In this document: positions 20,609 through 29,480 of the stretch, piece by piece
Layout of the letters: each line of letters begins with the position of its first letter
Position numbering within the stretch: the first letter of the stretch is position 1
Assembly: GCA_007570785.1 (NCBI GenBank)
Contig: ML664157.1
Location: 6,841,993-6,905,992, forward strand
Length of the DNA stretch: 64,000 nucleotides
Direction: 5' to 3'
Source: Antilocapra americana
Lineage: Eukaryota; Chordata; Mammalia; Artiodactyla; Antilocapridae
Program-made: the position numbers and the translations under genes
The notes under the pieces: model-generated
The model's input: the letters and a program-made list of their open reading frames with translations, nothing else
Databases searched by the model: none
What the model was told of the DNA's origin: nothing

Positions 20609-21240
20609 GTAAGGGATCTTGGTGAAAGAGAGAACATACCTTTACAGTCTTTGTACTTTCTTTAAAGTATTTCTAAGTCTAAAACTGAGAATCTGTTGCC
20701 TTGCATGGAAATGCCTTTATCATCTGCAGAATTGTTTTTACTTATGTATTTGTTTCCTTTCCCAGGCATCACAAGCCTGTGTTAATTAGCATCAACAGTG
20801 GCGCATAGGAGGAACATAAACCATTTACTTGTGAACAAATTATAAGAATTGCAGTGGAAATTGATTTGTACAGAATACACAGCTATAGCCTGAATATTTT
20901 TTAATATATTTATCTTGCTTTAATTAGTTGTCTCTTCTTCTTCTCTGTTCCCTTTATATTATTTCACAAGGTGCTGAGCTCCAATCACTATTTTTGGTAC
21001 TCTTGGCTCCCAGCAGAACCCTCCTTATGAAAAGGTATAGTGAACAGTTCTTTCATCTGATGTGACTTAAAAGGGTCTGGGAAACTGTATCATTCCCCTA
21101 CAATTTCCCCATCTTTTTACTTGTAATTATTAATCTCTGAATAACAGATAAAATCTTTCATTCCATAGTTAACAAGACTTAAATACTTTAAGAAACTTTT
21201 TGGGGAAAATGATTTATATTCATGTTACTTTATTTATTTC
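20609..21240. other. Unassigned intergenic sequence
   Basis: AT-rich sequence, no gene recognised. Confidence 0.5.
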
Positions 21241-21272
21241 CTCTCTCTCACACACTCTCTTTTTCTTCTCCA

Positions 21273-21298
21273 CCCCCCCCCCCCCCCCCCCCCCCCCC
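21273..21298. repeat. C26 homopolymer next to a pyrimidine-rich tract
   Basis: Twenty-six consecutive C residues follow ctctctctcacacactctct and tcttctcc, and are followed by gttttttcttttttggg. The complement is an uninterrupted G26 run. Homopolymer length is often unreliable in assemblies. Confidence 0.85.
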
Positions 21299-21332
21299 GT
21301 TTTTTCTTTTTTGGGAATTTAGAGAAGGCTAA

Positions 21333-21543
21333 ATTTTGGTGGCTCAGAGGGTAAAGCATCTGCCAGCAATGCGGGGGACCCCGGGTTCCATCCCTGGGTT
21401 GGGATGATCCCCTGGAGAAGGAAATGGCAACCACTCTGGTACTCTTGCCTGGAAAATCCCATGGATGGAGGAGCCTGGTAGGCTACAATCCACGGAGTGG
21501 CAGAGTCAGACTCAACTGAGCGACTTCACCTTCACTTTCATAC
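21333..21543 (+). mobile_element. BovA/Bov-tA SINE
   Basis: Shows ggtggctcagagggtaaagc, ccgggttccatccctgggtt, ccctggagaaggaaatggca, and the tail cagagtcagactcaactgag with cgacttcac. Confidence 0.9.
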
Positions 21544-21546
21544 TGT

Positions 21547-21751
21547 GCCCCAGGTGGCGCTAGCGGTAAAGAACCCGCCTGCCAAGGCAGGAGACATAAG
21601 AGATGCAAATTTGATCTCTGGGTCAGATCCCTTGGAAGAGGGCATGGCAGCTCACTCCAGTATCCTTGCCTGGAGAAACCCATGGGCAGAGGAGCCTGGA
21701 GGTCTATGGTCCATCGGGTCACAAAAAGTCTGACACAACTGAAGGGACTGC
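21547..21751 (+). mobile_element. BovA/Bov-tA SINE (tandem to the previous copy)
   Basis: Shows ccccaggtggcgctagcggt, gacataagagatgcaaattt, gaagagggcatggcagctca and gtcacaaaaagtctgacaca. The variant head 'gtggcgctagcggtaaagaacccgcctgcc' pattern marks a BovA2-like subtype. It directly abuts the preceding SINE. Confidence 0.9.
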
Positions 21752-21892
21752 ATGTGCAAGCAATCTGTGCCGTGAACTGTGCTTGCCATGGAGAATAATG
21801 CAATTAATCCGAATCAGTCTCCATGCTCAAAGCCCCGAAATAAGAGCTGGCAAGATAACATGCCCACAAAAAACTGCAACTCAAACTCATAG

Positions 21893-22107
21893 AGCTAAGT
21901 CCCTTCAGTCTTGTCCGACTCTTTGAGACGCTTTGGGCTCTAGCCCCCCAGGTTTTTCTGTCTATGGGATTCTCCAAGCAAGAACACTGAAGTGGGTTGT
22001 CATGCCCTCTTCCAGGGGATCTTCTTGACTCAAGGATTGAACTCCTGTCTTATGGCTCCAGCATTGGCAGGCAGGTTCTTTCCTGCTAGCGCCCCCCGGG
22101 GAAGCCC
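21893..22107 (-). mobile_element. BovA/Bov-tA SINE
   Basis: The minus strand reads gggcttccccggggggcgct at the head with agcaggaaagaacctgcctg, the same subtype as the + copy at 21,547 but in opposite orientation, about 140 bp away. Confidence 0.9.
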
Positions 22108-22880
22108 TCAAACTGAACCGACAGACTGAAGGACTGCAGATTGCTGTGGGAAAGGAGAGGGCAAGGTGACTGATCTCTAAGGAGCAGCTGTGGAGAAAGG
22201 GCTCCGAAGGTGAGTCTAAAGGCACATTCCCCCAAGTTGACATTTTTCCACTTTCTAAAAAGTGCCCCCCTCAACAAGCTTTATCATGCTCACAAGACAA
22301 AGACAACTACTTTTTTTCAAAAATTACTATTGGGTAATTGGAAACCTTAAATTTGTAAATCCTAAGTGTGATAATCACTGCATTTTGGCCCCACAAAATC
22401 TGATGATACTGTTCCTTTAACTTGACTTGATTGACTTGTTGGCATAAATGTGGCTTTTAATTCTCTGATTTGATTTTTTAATTCTCTGATTTCCAATATC
22501 AAGTGCATACCCACCACATAGGTGGGTAAATGGTTATGATATTTTAAAATAGATATAAGAGAAATTATTAAAACCCTTACTTCTATGCATTTTTCCAAAG
22601 CTCTGAAAGACAGGACTTGGTTGTAGAGTCTTATATCAAATATGAATGTGTAGCTAGGTCTCCAAAATTCAAACTTCTATTCACTCATTAGTCTTAACAT
22701 TTTCTTTATTTTCCTCTAAATTTCTTATCAGTAGAAAAAGGATTGATTAAGATTTGATTTTATTTTCCTTCCCTGGCTCACTCTTTGGTGGGAACCTTTC
22801 CCATGATCCTAATGACAAAAAACTCTGGACAGCCTCTGCTTTACCTGTGTCAATCCTTCAGTTACAAATAACATGTCCTC
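22108..22880. other. Unassigned intergenic sequence
   Basis: No gene recognised. A local duplication of ttaattctctgattt occurs around 22,457-22,492. Confidence 0.5.
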
Positions 22881-22995
22881 AGGACTTCCCTGATGGTCCA
22901 GTGGCTAAGCCTCTATGCTTCCAATGCAGGGGGCATGGGTTCAATCCCTGGTCAGGGAACTAAGATTCTCATAAGCTGTGTGATGGAGCCAAAAG
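22881..22995 (+). mobile_element. CHR-type SINE
   Basis: Reads aggacttccctgatggtcca, gtggctaagcctctatgctt, tgggttcaatccctggtcag and ggaactaagattctcataag. Confidence 0.8.
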
Positions 22996-22999
22996 CAAA

Positions 23000-23980
23000 A
23001 CAAGGCTACGCAAAAATGTCCTCTAATGAATGCAAAAGACTTGAACAAACAAATCAATTATTTTGCATTTTAGGAGCTTCTAAAGATGGTTAAGTAATGA
23101 ATTACTAGGGTTTAACATTTTTAATTAAAAAAAATATTTACAGAGTAATTACTCTGAACTAAGCATGTGCTAGCACTGACCATATTGAGGCAAGCCAGTG
23201 GAGTTAGAGTTGGTTCTAACCAAGTTCAGTTGGTTAGAGAGGTACATGAGATGCAGGAGCATTTAGTGGATAAGGCAACTGGTAGCAGCAGGTAAAAAAT
23301 ATAGCTTAGGGTGTTCTGGGAAGTTCCTCCAGGCAAGTGCCACCAGAGGAGCTGATGTGTCTAGGCAAAGAGGTCAGAAGATCAACCCATGCAGAAGGTG
23401 GGTTAGCTAAAGCACACAGGAGATGAGACCAAGGCATGAATTGTTAAGGCTTTAACAAACCGGAAGTTATTATCACAGGAAATGTGAGCAGAGAAGGGTC
23501 AATGGGAAAGCTGGAGAGAGGGGCTGGAATGGGTCGTAGACACTTCAGTGAGGTGCTGCTACTTTCAGAGAGTACTTATGGACAGATGGGGCCTCCTGGT
23601 TGCCACTGGCACAAGATTCGGGAAGATAAAACCAGACACAGGAAAACCAGCTGTTGGTTATGAGACACCATGATGGTTAGAATTAAGGTAATGAATTCCT
23701 AGGGCCTTCTAGGAAACACTGAGATGGATTAAGCATGCAAGAGACTTATTGGGAGGGGGCCAGACAAAGTGTCAAGGAGAACAGACTGCCGTATGGACCT
23801 GACAGTGTGAAGCAAAGAGAGGAGGGAGAGGGCGGGGGGAGGAGGAGGAGCTAACAGACTGTAGCACAGTTCCAGGCAATTCCGGGCAGGACAACAAGGA
23901 GAAGCCAAAGAGGGCTGTTCACGAAGCCCTGTTCACGAAGCCTTGCTGTGATTCATCTACTTTGATTTTTTAATTGCAAT
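23000..23980. other. Unassigned intergenic sequence, partly old repeat
   Basis: The stretch 23,150-23,560 has the look of an old mammalian interspersed repeat (gtgagcagagaagggtcaat; gaaagctggagagagg). A G-rich purine tract lies at about 23,815-23,850. A perfect tandem 14-mer (ctgttcacgaagcc) occurs twice near 23,917-23,942. Confidence 0.45.
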
Positions 23981-23999
23981 TTTTATTTTTGTGTGGGGT

Positions 24000-24985
24000 G
24001 CGAGGCTTTATTTCACTATGTGTAGGAGGGGGTGGGGGTGCTGGACAGAGGGTAGCGGGCAAGGCTGGAAAGGGCTGCCCCCAAGCTTGCTGGGAAAGAG
24101 AAACCGAGGCTGCTCCTGCAGAGACCTAACCCAAGGGGGCGGGGATGAGTGTGCCCTGGAGCAATGAGAGCCCCCTGCCTCTGGGCTGGACCTGAGGCCC
24201 TGTACCTGGAAATGCCAGGTGACTCCAACCGGCTGACCACCAAGGATCCCACAAGGGTGCCTGGGCCGCCCCGTGAAATGGGGTTTGGGGGAGATTGCTG
24301 TTGCCTTTGGGGGCATGGCTCTCTGTGGTCACTGCTGCCAGGAACTGACTGCCTCACCTTCCTCCTGTAGGGTCATGTCCCTTCTCTGCTCTGGACCAGG
24401 AGATCCCCAAACTTTACTCCCTCCAAAATGGAGGAGAGGGCCAGGTCAGAGAGAACTGTGCCCAGGGAGCCTGAGAGACTCAGGGAGCACAGGGTGGGGT
24501 CCGCTGTGCAGGGAGGCGGTGGCAGGTGGCAGCCACCTGGGCAGTCAGTTCCCGGCAGCATTGACCACAGAGAGAGCCACGCCCCACAGGCAGCAGCAGT
24601 CTCCCCCAGAAGGCTCTTCCATGGGGTGGGCCAGGTACTCTTGCCAGGACGCTTGGTGGTCAGCAGGCTGAGGTCGCCCGGGCATTTCTGGGTGCAGGGC
24701 GGACTCTGTGCTCAGCTGAGTGGCATGCTCCTTCACTGGTTTTGAGAGCTTATTGTATATCATCTTGTTAGAAGGTCCCAGCTTCAGGGCTGCCCTCAGG
24801 ATGAGGATGGCCACTCTCTATTCATCTCTGGGGCTTAAGAAGAATACCTTGATGTCACCCTTGATGTCTCCCAGGTGCTGGAGCAGGAGACCACAAGTGT
24901 GCAGGGCTGCACTGCGCTCTAGCTTCAGCTGCAAGGCGCCAAGCAGTTCAGACACTTCTAGAAATTTCTAAGAAAAAGACTGACA
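24000..24985 (-). pseudogene. FKBP8: FKBP8 processed pseudogene, 5'-truncated and rearranged
   Basis: The parent FKBP8 (FKBP38) is a membrane-anchored FK506-binding, TPR-containing protein of mitochondria and ER. Read on the minus strand, about 24,975 down to 24,815 resembles its TPR region (LGALQLKLERSAALHTCGLL and DIK), with a stop just before AILILRAALKLGPSNKMIYN. At 24,545 the frame ends in WGVALSVVNAAGN, close to the FKBP8 C-terminal anchor ...GGVALSVVIAARN. A UTR-like stretch follows, then a segment at about 24,190-24,360 carrying the same C-terminal region in the opposite (+) orientation (EIAVAFGGMAL), then more minus-strand UTR ending in AAATAAA (complement at 24,009-24,015) and A-rich sequence. 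There are no introns between TPR and tail regions, and frameshifts and stops are present. This is a decayed retrocopy with an internal inversion or second insertion. Confidence 0.85.
24190..24360 (+). pseudogene. FKBP8: Inverted copy of the FKBP8 C-terminal segment
   Basis: On the + strand, gccctgtacctggaaatgcc, then ccggctgaccaccaaggatc and gcatggctctctgtggtcac, ending ggaactgactgcc, parallels the minus-strand segment at 24,541-24,710 (gtcccggcagcattgaccac complement and so on). The two arms share many identical 8-15-mers but are clearly diverged. They point toward each other around about 24,450. Confidence 0.8.
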
Positions 24986-25021
24986 ACCCCTTAGGAAAAT
25001 AAGCAGTAAACTTATGTAGGT

Positions 25022-25077
25022 AATTTACAAACACGCACACACACACGTATATATGTATACACACACTCACATATATA
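25022..25077. repeat. CA/TA-rich simple repeat
   Basis: Alternating acacacgcacacac and atatatgtatacacac units directly upstream of a BovA SINE. Confidence 0.75.
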
Positions 25078-25300
25078 GAAGGCTTCATGGAGTCTCATAT
25101 GGTAAAGAATCCACCGAAGTGTGGGAGACCTAGGTTTCATCTTGGGTTTGGGAATATCCCCTGGAGGAGGGCATGGCAACCCACTCCAGTATTCTTGCCT
25201 GGAGAATTCCATGAACAGAGAAACTTGGCGGGCTACAGTCCATGGGGTTGCAAAGAGTTGGACACGACTGAGTGACCAAGCACAGCACACACGCACATAT
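25078..25300 (+). mobile_element. BovA/Bov-tA SINE
   Basis: Shows atggtaaagaatccaccgaa, ctggaggagggcatggcaac, ccactccagtattcttgcct and ggacacgactgagtgaccaa. Confidence 0.9.
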
Positions 25301-25329
25301 ATAAAGGATAATCAATGCAAGTAAAAACA

Positions 25330-26024
25330 AAAATGAGAGACTACTACAAACCCTCCCAGATGGCTAAAAATGAGAAAGTCTGACCATATCAAGTGTTGGC
25401 AAGGACGTGAAGTAAATGGAACACTCATAAGCTGCCGGGTAGAATATTAATCTGTGCACCACTTCAATAAAAGATGTGGTGGTGCAGGAGTTGAAGGCCC
25501 AACATACCCTATGACACAGCAAATTCACTCTTAGGTTTATATCTTGTGATGTCTGTAAATACATCACAAGACATGCGTAGAAATGTTGATGGAAGCATTA
25601 GAGTTAGAAATAGTCCCAAACCAGAAGTGACTCAAATATCTGTCAATACTGGGTTGGATGTGCAGTTGGTGATATATTACAAAAATGGAAGATCACTAAG
25701 CAGTTAAGAGATACAAATCACAGCTACCATGCCAGAACATGGATAACATGCACAGAGTGTTGACTGAATGAAGCCAAACATAGAAGAAAGCATATACTGG
25801 GACCCCATTTATACAAAATTAAAACCCCAGCAACACTGTAGTGCTTAGAGATGTATACTTAGGAGTTAAAATGTAAAGTAAAGCAAGAGTGTAGACTGTG
25901 ACTGAGAAGGGACAGCTAGGGTTTTTATAAAGATGTTGGCCATGGTTTATTTTCTGAGCTGAGTGATAGTTACACAAGTTGTACGTTTGTGTTTTCTCCT
26001 TTTTCTGTATATTCATCACACTAG
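25330..26024 (+). mobile_element. Old L1 (L1M-type) 3' region
   Basis: Contains classic mammalian L1 3' landmarks: agatggctaaaaatgagaaa, caagtgttggcaaggacgtg, gatcactaagcagttaagag and gtgttgactgaatgaagcca. It is interrupted at about 26,025 by a BovA SINE and resumes after 26,228. Confidence 0.8.
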
Positions 26025-26228
26025 TAGTAGTAGTGACAGCTGCTCAGCCGTGTCTGACACTTTGCGACCCCATGGACTGTAGCCTGCCACACTCCTCTGT
26101 CCATGGGTTTCTCCAGGCCAGAATACTAGAGTGGGCAGCCGTTCCCTTCTCCAGGGGATCTCTCGACCCAGGAATCGAACCAGGATCTCCTGCATTGCTG
26201 GCGGATTCTTTACCAACTGAGCCACATT
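26025..26228 (-). mobile_element. BovA/Bov-tA SINE
   Basis: The minus strand reads gtggctcagttggtaaagaa, tccgccagcaatgcaggaga, tcgattcctgggtcgagaga and gtcgcaaagtgtcagacacg. Its left flank (ctagtagtagtagtg) holds a short AGT repeat. Confidence 0.9.
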
Positions 26229-26299
26229 TCACAATAAAGAGATAAAAAGCCAGAAAGCAAAAACGAACAAAATGAATATCTTACTCCCCCCAAAAGGAA

Positions 26300-26608
26300 C
26301 TTAAGAGGTAAATTGAGAAGAAAACATAAATATCTCTTAACATGGAAGGTTCATGCTGGGAAGCCAGAGTTAACTTTAATGGGTATCAACTTTAAACATA
26401 CAAGTTTTTGGATTTTTTTTCCTGAAAAATAAAACAAAACAATTTTTTGAGTTGCAGAATATTTTTCTTACCAAGAAGTTTTAATAAATGGGAAAAATAA
26501 GTGTAGAAAGAAATGCTTCACATCTGATTAATGATTAACTTCACATCTGATTAATTTATAAATAAATAAACAGAGGAAAGCATATTCTTCTTCAGTTTGA
26601 CTATTCCC
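26300..26608. other. Sequence between L1M/SINE and the minus-strand ORF
   Basis: No gene recognised. A 23-bp near-perfect tandem duplication (cttcacatctgattaa twice) lies at about 26,516-26,558. On the minus strand an ATTAAA-type poly(A) hexamer occurs near 26,480. Confidence 0.5.
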
Positions 26609-26791
26609 CTAACACCTAATTAGTATCACAAGTGAGACAGCAGCAAGAAGAATTAGGAGAATGGGTAGAATAATATAAACCACAGTAACAAACCACTCAC
26701 CAAAACTATGTCCTCCATATCCAGGAAAACTGAGGACACGAAATGATTTAGTATTTTCTATGATCCAGGAAGCATGAACCATGCTATTCAT
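26609..26791 (-). CDS. Candidate small ORF (60 aa) with single predicted membrane helix
   Basis: I do not recognise this protein. The ORF starts with ATG at 26,791 in the context GCCATGA, three bases after a splice-acceptor-like ttaatttctatttcag on the minus strand. The predicted peptide has a polar N-terminus (about residues 1-31, with a PGYGGHSFGEWF segment) and a C-terminal run of about 27 residues dominated by I, L, V and A, including VYIILPILLILLAAVSLVIL, ending in RC. No signal-peptide cleavage site is obvious, so a tail-anchored topology would be expected. Downstream on the same strand, an ATTAAA hexamer near 26,480 could serve as a poly(A) signal. AT-rich intergenic DNA produces hydrophobic ORFs by chance, so this is speculative. 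No repeat family matches it. Confidence 0.3.
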   Translation of the reverse strand: MNSMVHASWIIENTKSFRVLSFPGYGGHSFGEWFVTVVYIILPILLILLAAVSLVILIRC

Positions 26792-26799
26792 GGCCTGAA

Positions 26800-27380
26800 A
26801 TAGAAATTAATTGAAGAGATATGTATCTTATTTTTTAAAAAAATATTCAATACATTTTGGAGGCCATGCTACATGATATGTATGTAAGAATTAGTAATCC
26901 AGAGTCATAAATCTATGGCCATGTTTATCTCCAAAAATTTGTTTGTCAAGATTGCATTCTCAAAAAAAAAAAGAAAGAAAGAAAGAAATAGCCCAGATGG
27001 TTCACGCTCACATTTTCTTGATAAACGAGTTTCTTGTTTGGATTCTGAGGTATTTTTTAGGTTGTTTTTTATCATTTTGTTTCTGTACACTATTTTTTTT
27101 TCCTTTTTAACCAGCTGCAGGAAATGTGGACAGAGCACCTTTCCAGCTGATGTCAGTGTTGTGTGTGATGTGATCTAGGAAGTCCTCTGAACCAGACTTG
27201 ACCTTGAACATAGGAGAGTACTGTTGATCCTCAGTTCTTATGAAGTGTAGAGAGGTACTCTGAAGAATTCTGTTCTTTCGTGGGTGGAAAGTATGTGGCT
27301 GTATGTTAGGAAATAGATGTGGCTTCGACAGTGTTCTTCCGCCCTTTGAGATTTAATTTGTTTTTAGTTATACATAAATT
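26800..27380. other. Unassigned intergenic sequence
   Basis: Contains an A-rich (GAAA)n run at about 26,962-26,989. No gene recognised. Confidence 0.5.
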
Positions 27381-27382
27381 AT

Positions 27383-27601
27383 GGCCTTCCCTCGGGGTTC
27401 AGACAGTGGAGAACCTACTGCAATGTGGGAGACCTGGGTTCCATCCCTGGGTCAGGAAGATCACCTGAAGAAGGGAATAACAACCCTAGTTCTAGTTCTA
27501 GAACTCCAGTCCTCTTGCCTGGAGAATTTCACGGACAGAGGAGCCTGAAGAGCTAGAGTCCATAGTGTCGCAAAGAGTCAGACACGGCTGAGTGACTGAC
27601 A
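27383..27601 (+). mobile_element. BovA/Bov-tA SINE
   Basis: Shows ccttccctcggggttcagac, gagacctgggttccatccct, and the tail gtcgcaaagagtcagacacg with gctgagtgactgac. It carries an internal insertion of a tagttc repeat near 27,488-27,503. Confidence 0.85.
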
Positions 27602-27627
27602 CTATTTCACGTACATTTATTCTTGTT

Positions 27628-27835
27628 CTTGTGGCTCAGCTGGTAAAGAATCCACCTGCAGTGCAGGAGACCTGGGTTCGATCCCTGGTTTGGGAAGATC
27701 CCCTGGAGAAGGGAAAGACTACCCACTCCAGTATTCTGGCCTGGAGAATTCCATGGACTGTGTAGTCCATGGGTGGCAAAGATAGCGACTTTTACTTCAC
27801 TTTACAACTGAACGACTTTTACTTCATTCTTCTTG
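27628..27835 (+). mobile_element. BovA/Bov-tA SINE
   Basis: Shows ttgtggctcagctggtaaag, aatccacctgcagtgcagga, gacctgggttcgatccctgg and cagtattctggcctggagaa. The tail has a duplicated acttttacttca motif. Confidence 0.9.
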
Positions 27836-27839
27836 CTCC

Positions 27840-28309
27840 AGAAAGTATATTCATTATCTGTTCTTCTCTCAAAATTCCTTCCCAGAAGGCTATTTTTTCT
27901 TTTTGGCTTGAAGAGTTTCAATGTGTTTATCTCAGAAAAATATGTCTGACACTTACCAGGTATCAAAGAAAGAGAACAGTCTAGCTGCCTTAAAGAAAGT
28001 CTTATAATCATGGGGTTAAGTTCTGTCACAAGGTTTGAATGACTTAGTAAGAAAGCACAGAAGACAGGGGAACAATGCTAACAATGCTAACGAGATGGGA
28101 ACAAGGACAGGAAGACTTCACCGAGGAAGGGATTGGGAGTCCTGGAGGATAAGCATGAGCTTTTCAGGGAAGGGTTTTCAGAGAAGAGATGACATGCAAA
28201 CTTTCAATGAATGTTGATCATGTGTATAATTTTGGTACTAGTGATTTTGGAGCATAGCCCCGATTCTCTAAGGACTATGTGTACTATATTCATGTAGCTA
28301 AGAATAAGA
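27840..28309. other. Unassigned intergenic sequence
   Basis: No gene recognised. A perfect tandem of acaatgctaa occurs near 28,071-28,090. Confidence 0.5.
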
Positions 28310-28750
28310 ATTCTTAAAACTCAGCAATGACCAAACAACCTAATTACAAAATGGACCACAGACTTTGACACCACACTAAAGATGTATAGATGGCAAATAA
28401 ATATATGAAAAAAAAATGCTCCACATTACATGTTTCAGGGAGATGCAAATTAAGGCAACACAGATATGCTACACACCTATTGGAAGGTCAAAAATTCAAA
28501 ACAATGACAAAGACAAGTGCTGGTGAATTTGTAGAGCAATGTGGATACTCTTCCATTGCTGATAGGAACGCAAAATGGCACAGCCATATTGGAAGACAGT
28601 TTGGTGGTTTCTTATAAAACTAAACATACTCTTACTACACTTCTGCCTTTTCTATAATGTCCGTTCTCTTACAATATGACACACATGGTGGTGGTAAAAA
28701 GATTAGTGGATTGTCAGGATAGAGTGGGAAAGGATGAACAAACAGAGCAA
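28310..28750 (+). mobile_element. Old L1 (L1M-type) 3' region, first part
   Basis: Landmarks are gatggcaaataaatatatga, gctccacattacatgtttca, gagatgcaaattaaggcaac and ttggaagacagtttggtggt. It is interrupted by younger insertions and appears to resume at about 29,225. Confidence 0.75.
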
Positions 28751-28756
28751 AAGGGA

Positions 28757-28978
28757 TTTTTTTTTATTTTCATAGATTTTATTTTATTTTTTAAAATTAA
28801 TTTTATTTATTTATTTATTTTTCTTTACATTAGCATGTTGGTTTTGCCATACATTGACATGAATCTGCCATGGGTATACACGTGTTCCCCTTCCAGAACT
28901 CCCCTCCCACCTCCCTCCTGATTCCATCTCTCTGGGTCATCCCGGTGCACCAGTCCTTAAAGCAATGAAAATACTCTG
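28757..28978 (-). mobile_element. L1_BT-like LINE, 5'-truncated 3' end
   Basis: The + strand shows a T-rich start with (attt)n, then gcatgttggttttgccatac, attgacatgaatctgccatg, ggtatacacgtgttcccctt and gggtcatcccggtgcaccag, the complement of the bovine L1 3' end. Confidence 0.85.
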
Positions 28979-29004
28979 CATGGTATCATAATGATGTATA
29001 GTCA

Positions 29005-29219
29005 TTATGTGGTGCTTTAGTCATTAAGTCGTGTCCAACTCTTGTGACTCTGTAGACTGTAGCCTGCCAGGCTCCTCTGTCCATGGGATTCTCCAGGCAA
29101 GGATACTGGAGTGGGTTGCCATTTCTTTCTCCAGGGGATCTTCCCAACCCAGGAATTGAACCCAAGTCTCCTGCACTGCAGGCAGATTCTTTACTGACTG
29201 AACTATGAGGGAAGCCCAT
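29005..29219 (-). mobile_element. BovA/Bov-tA SINE
   Basis: The minus strand reads gggcttccctcatagttcag, gaatctgcctgcagtgcagg, cctgggttgggaagatcccc and gagtcacaagagttggacac. Confidence 0.9.
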
Positions 29220-29224
29220 ATATC

Positions 29225-29480
29225 ATTATATGTTTGTCCAAAGCAACAAACAAAAGAATATGCAACTCCAATAGTGAAACCTCAAGTGAACTATGAACTT
29301 TTGGGTGGTTATGATGTATCAGTGTAGGTTCATCCTTGATAACAAATGTTATCACCAACTCTGGTGAATAATATTGAAAATGAGAGAAGCTGCGTATGTG
29401 TGGGGACAGAGGGCATATGGGGAATCTCTGTACTTTCACTTTTTATTTGTGAGTCTAAAACTGCTCTTTAAAAAAGGTAA
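29225..29480 (+). mobile_element. Old L1 (L1M-type) 3' end, second part
   Basis: Contains gggtggttatgatgtatcag, tgtaggttcatccttgataa, gggcatatggggaatctctg, tctaaaactgctctttaaaa. This is the 3' UTR expected after the segment at 28,310-28,750. Confidence 0.75.

Noticed and set aside
24008..24671. Several overlapping GC-rich ORFs on both strands
   Set aside because: They are frames of the FKBP8 pseudogene and its UTR, not separate genes.
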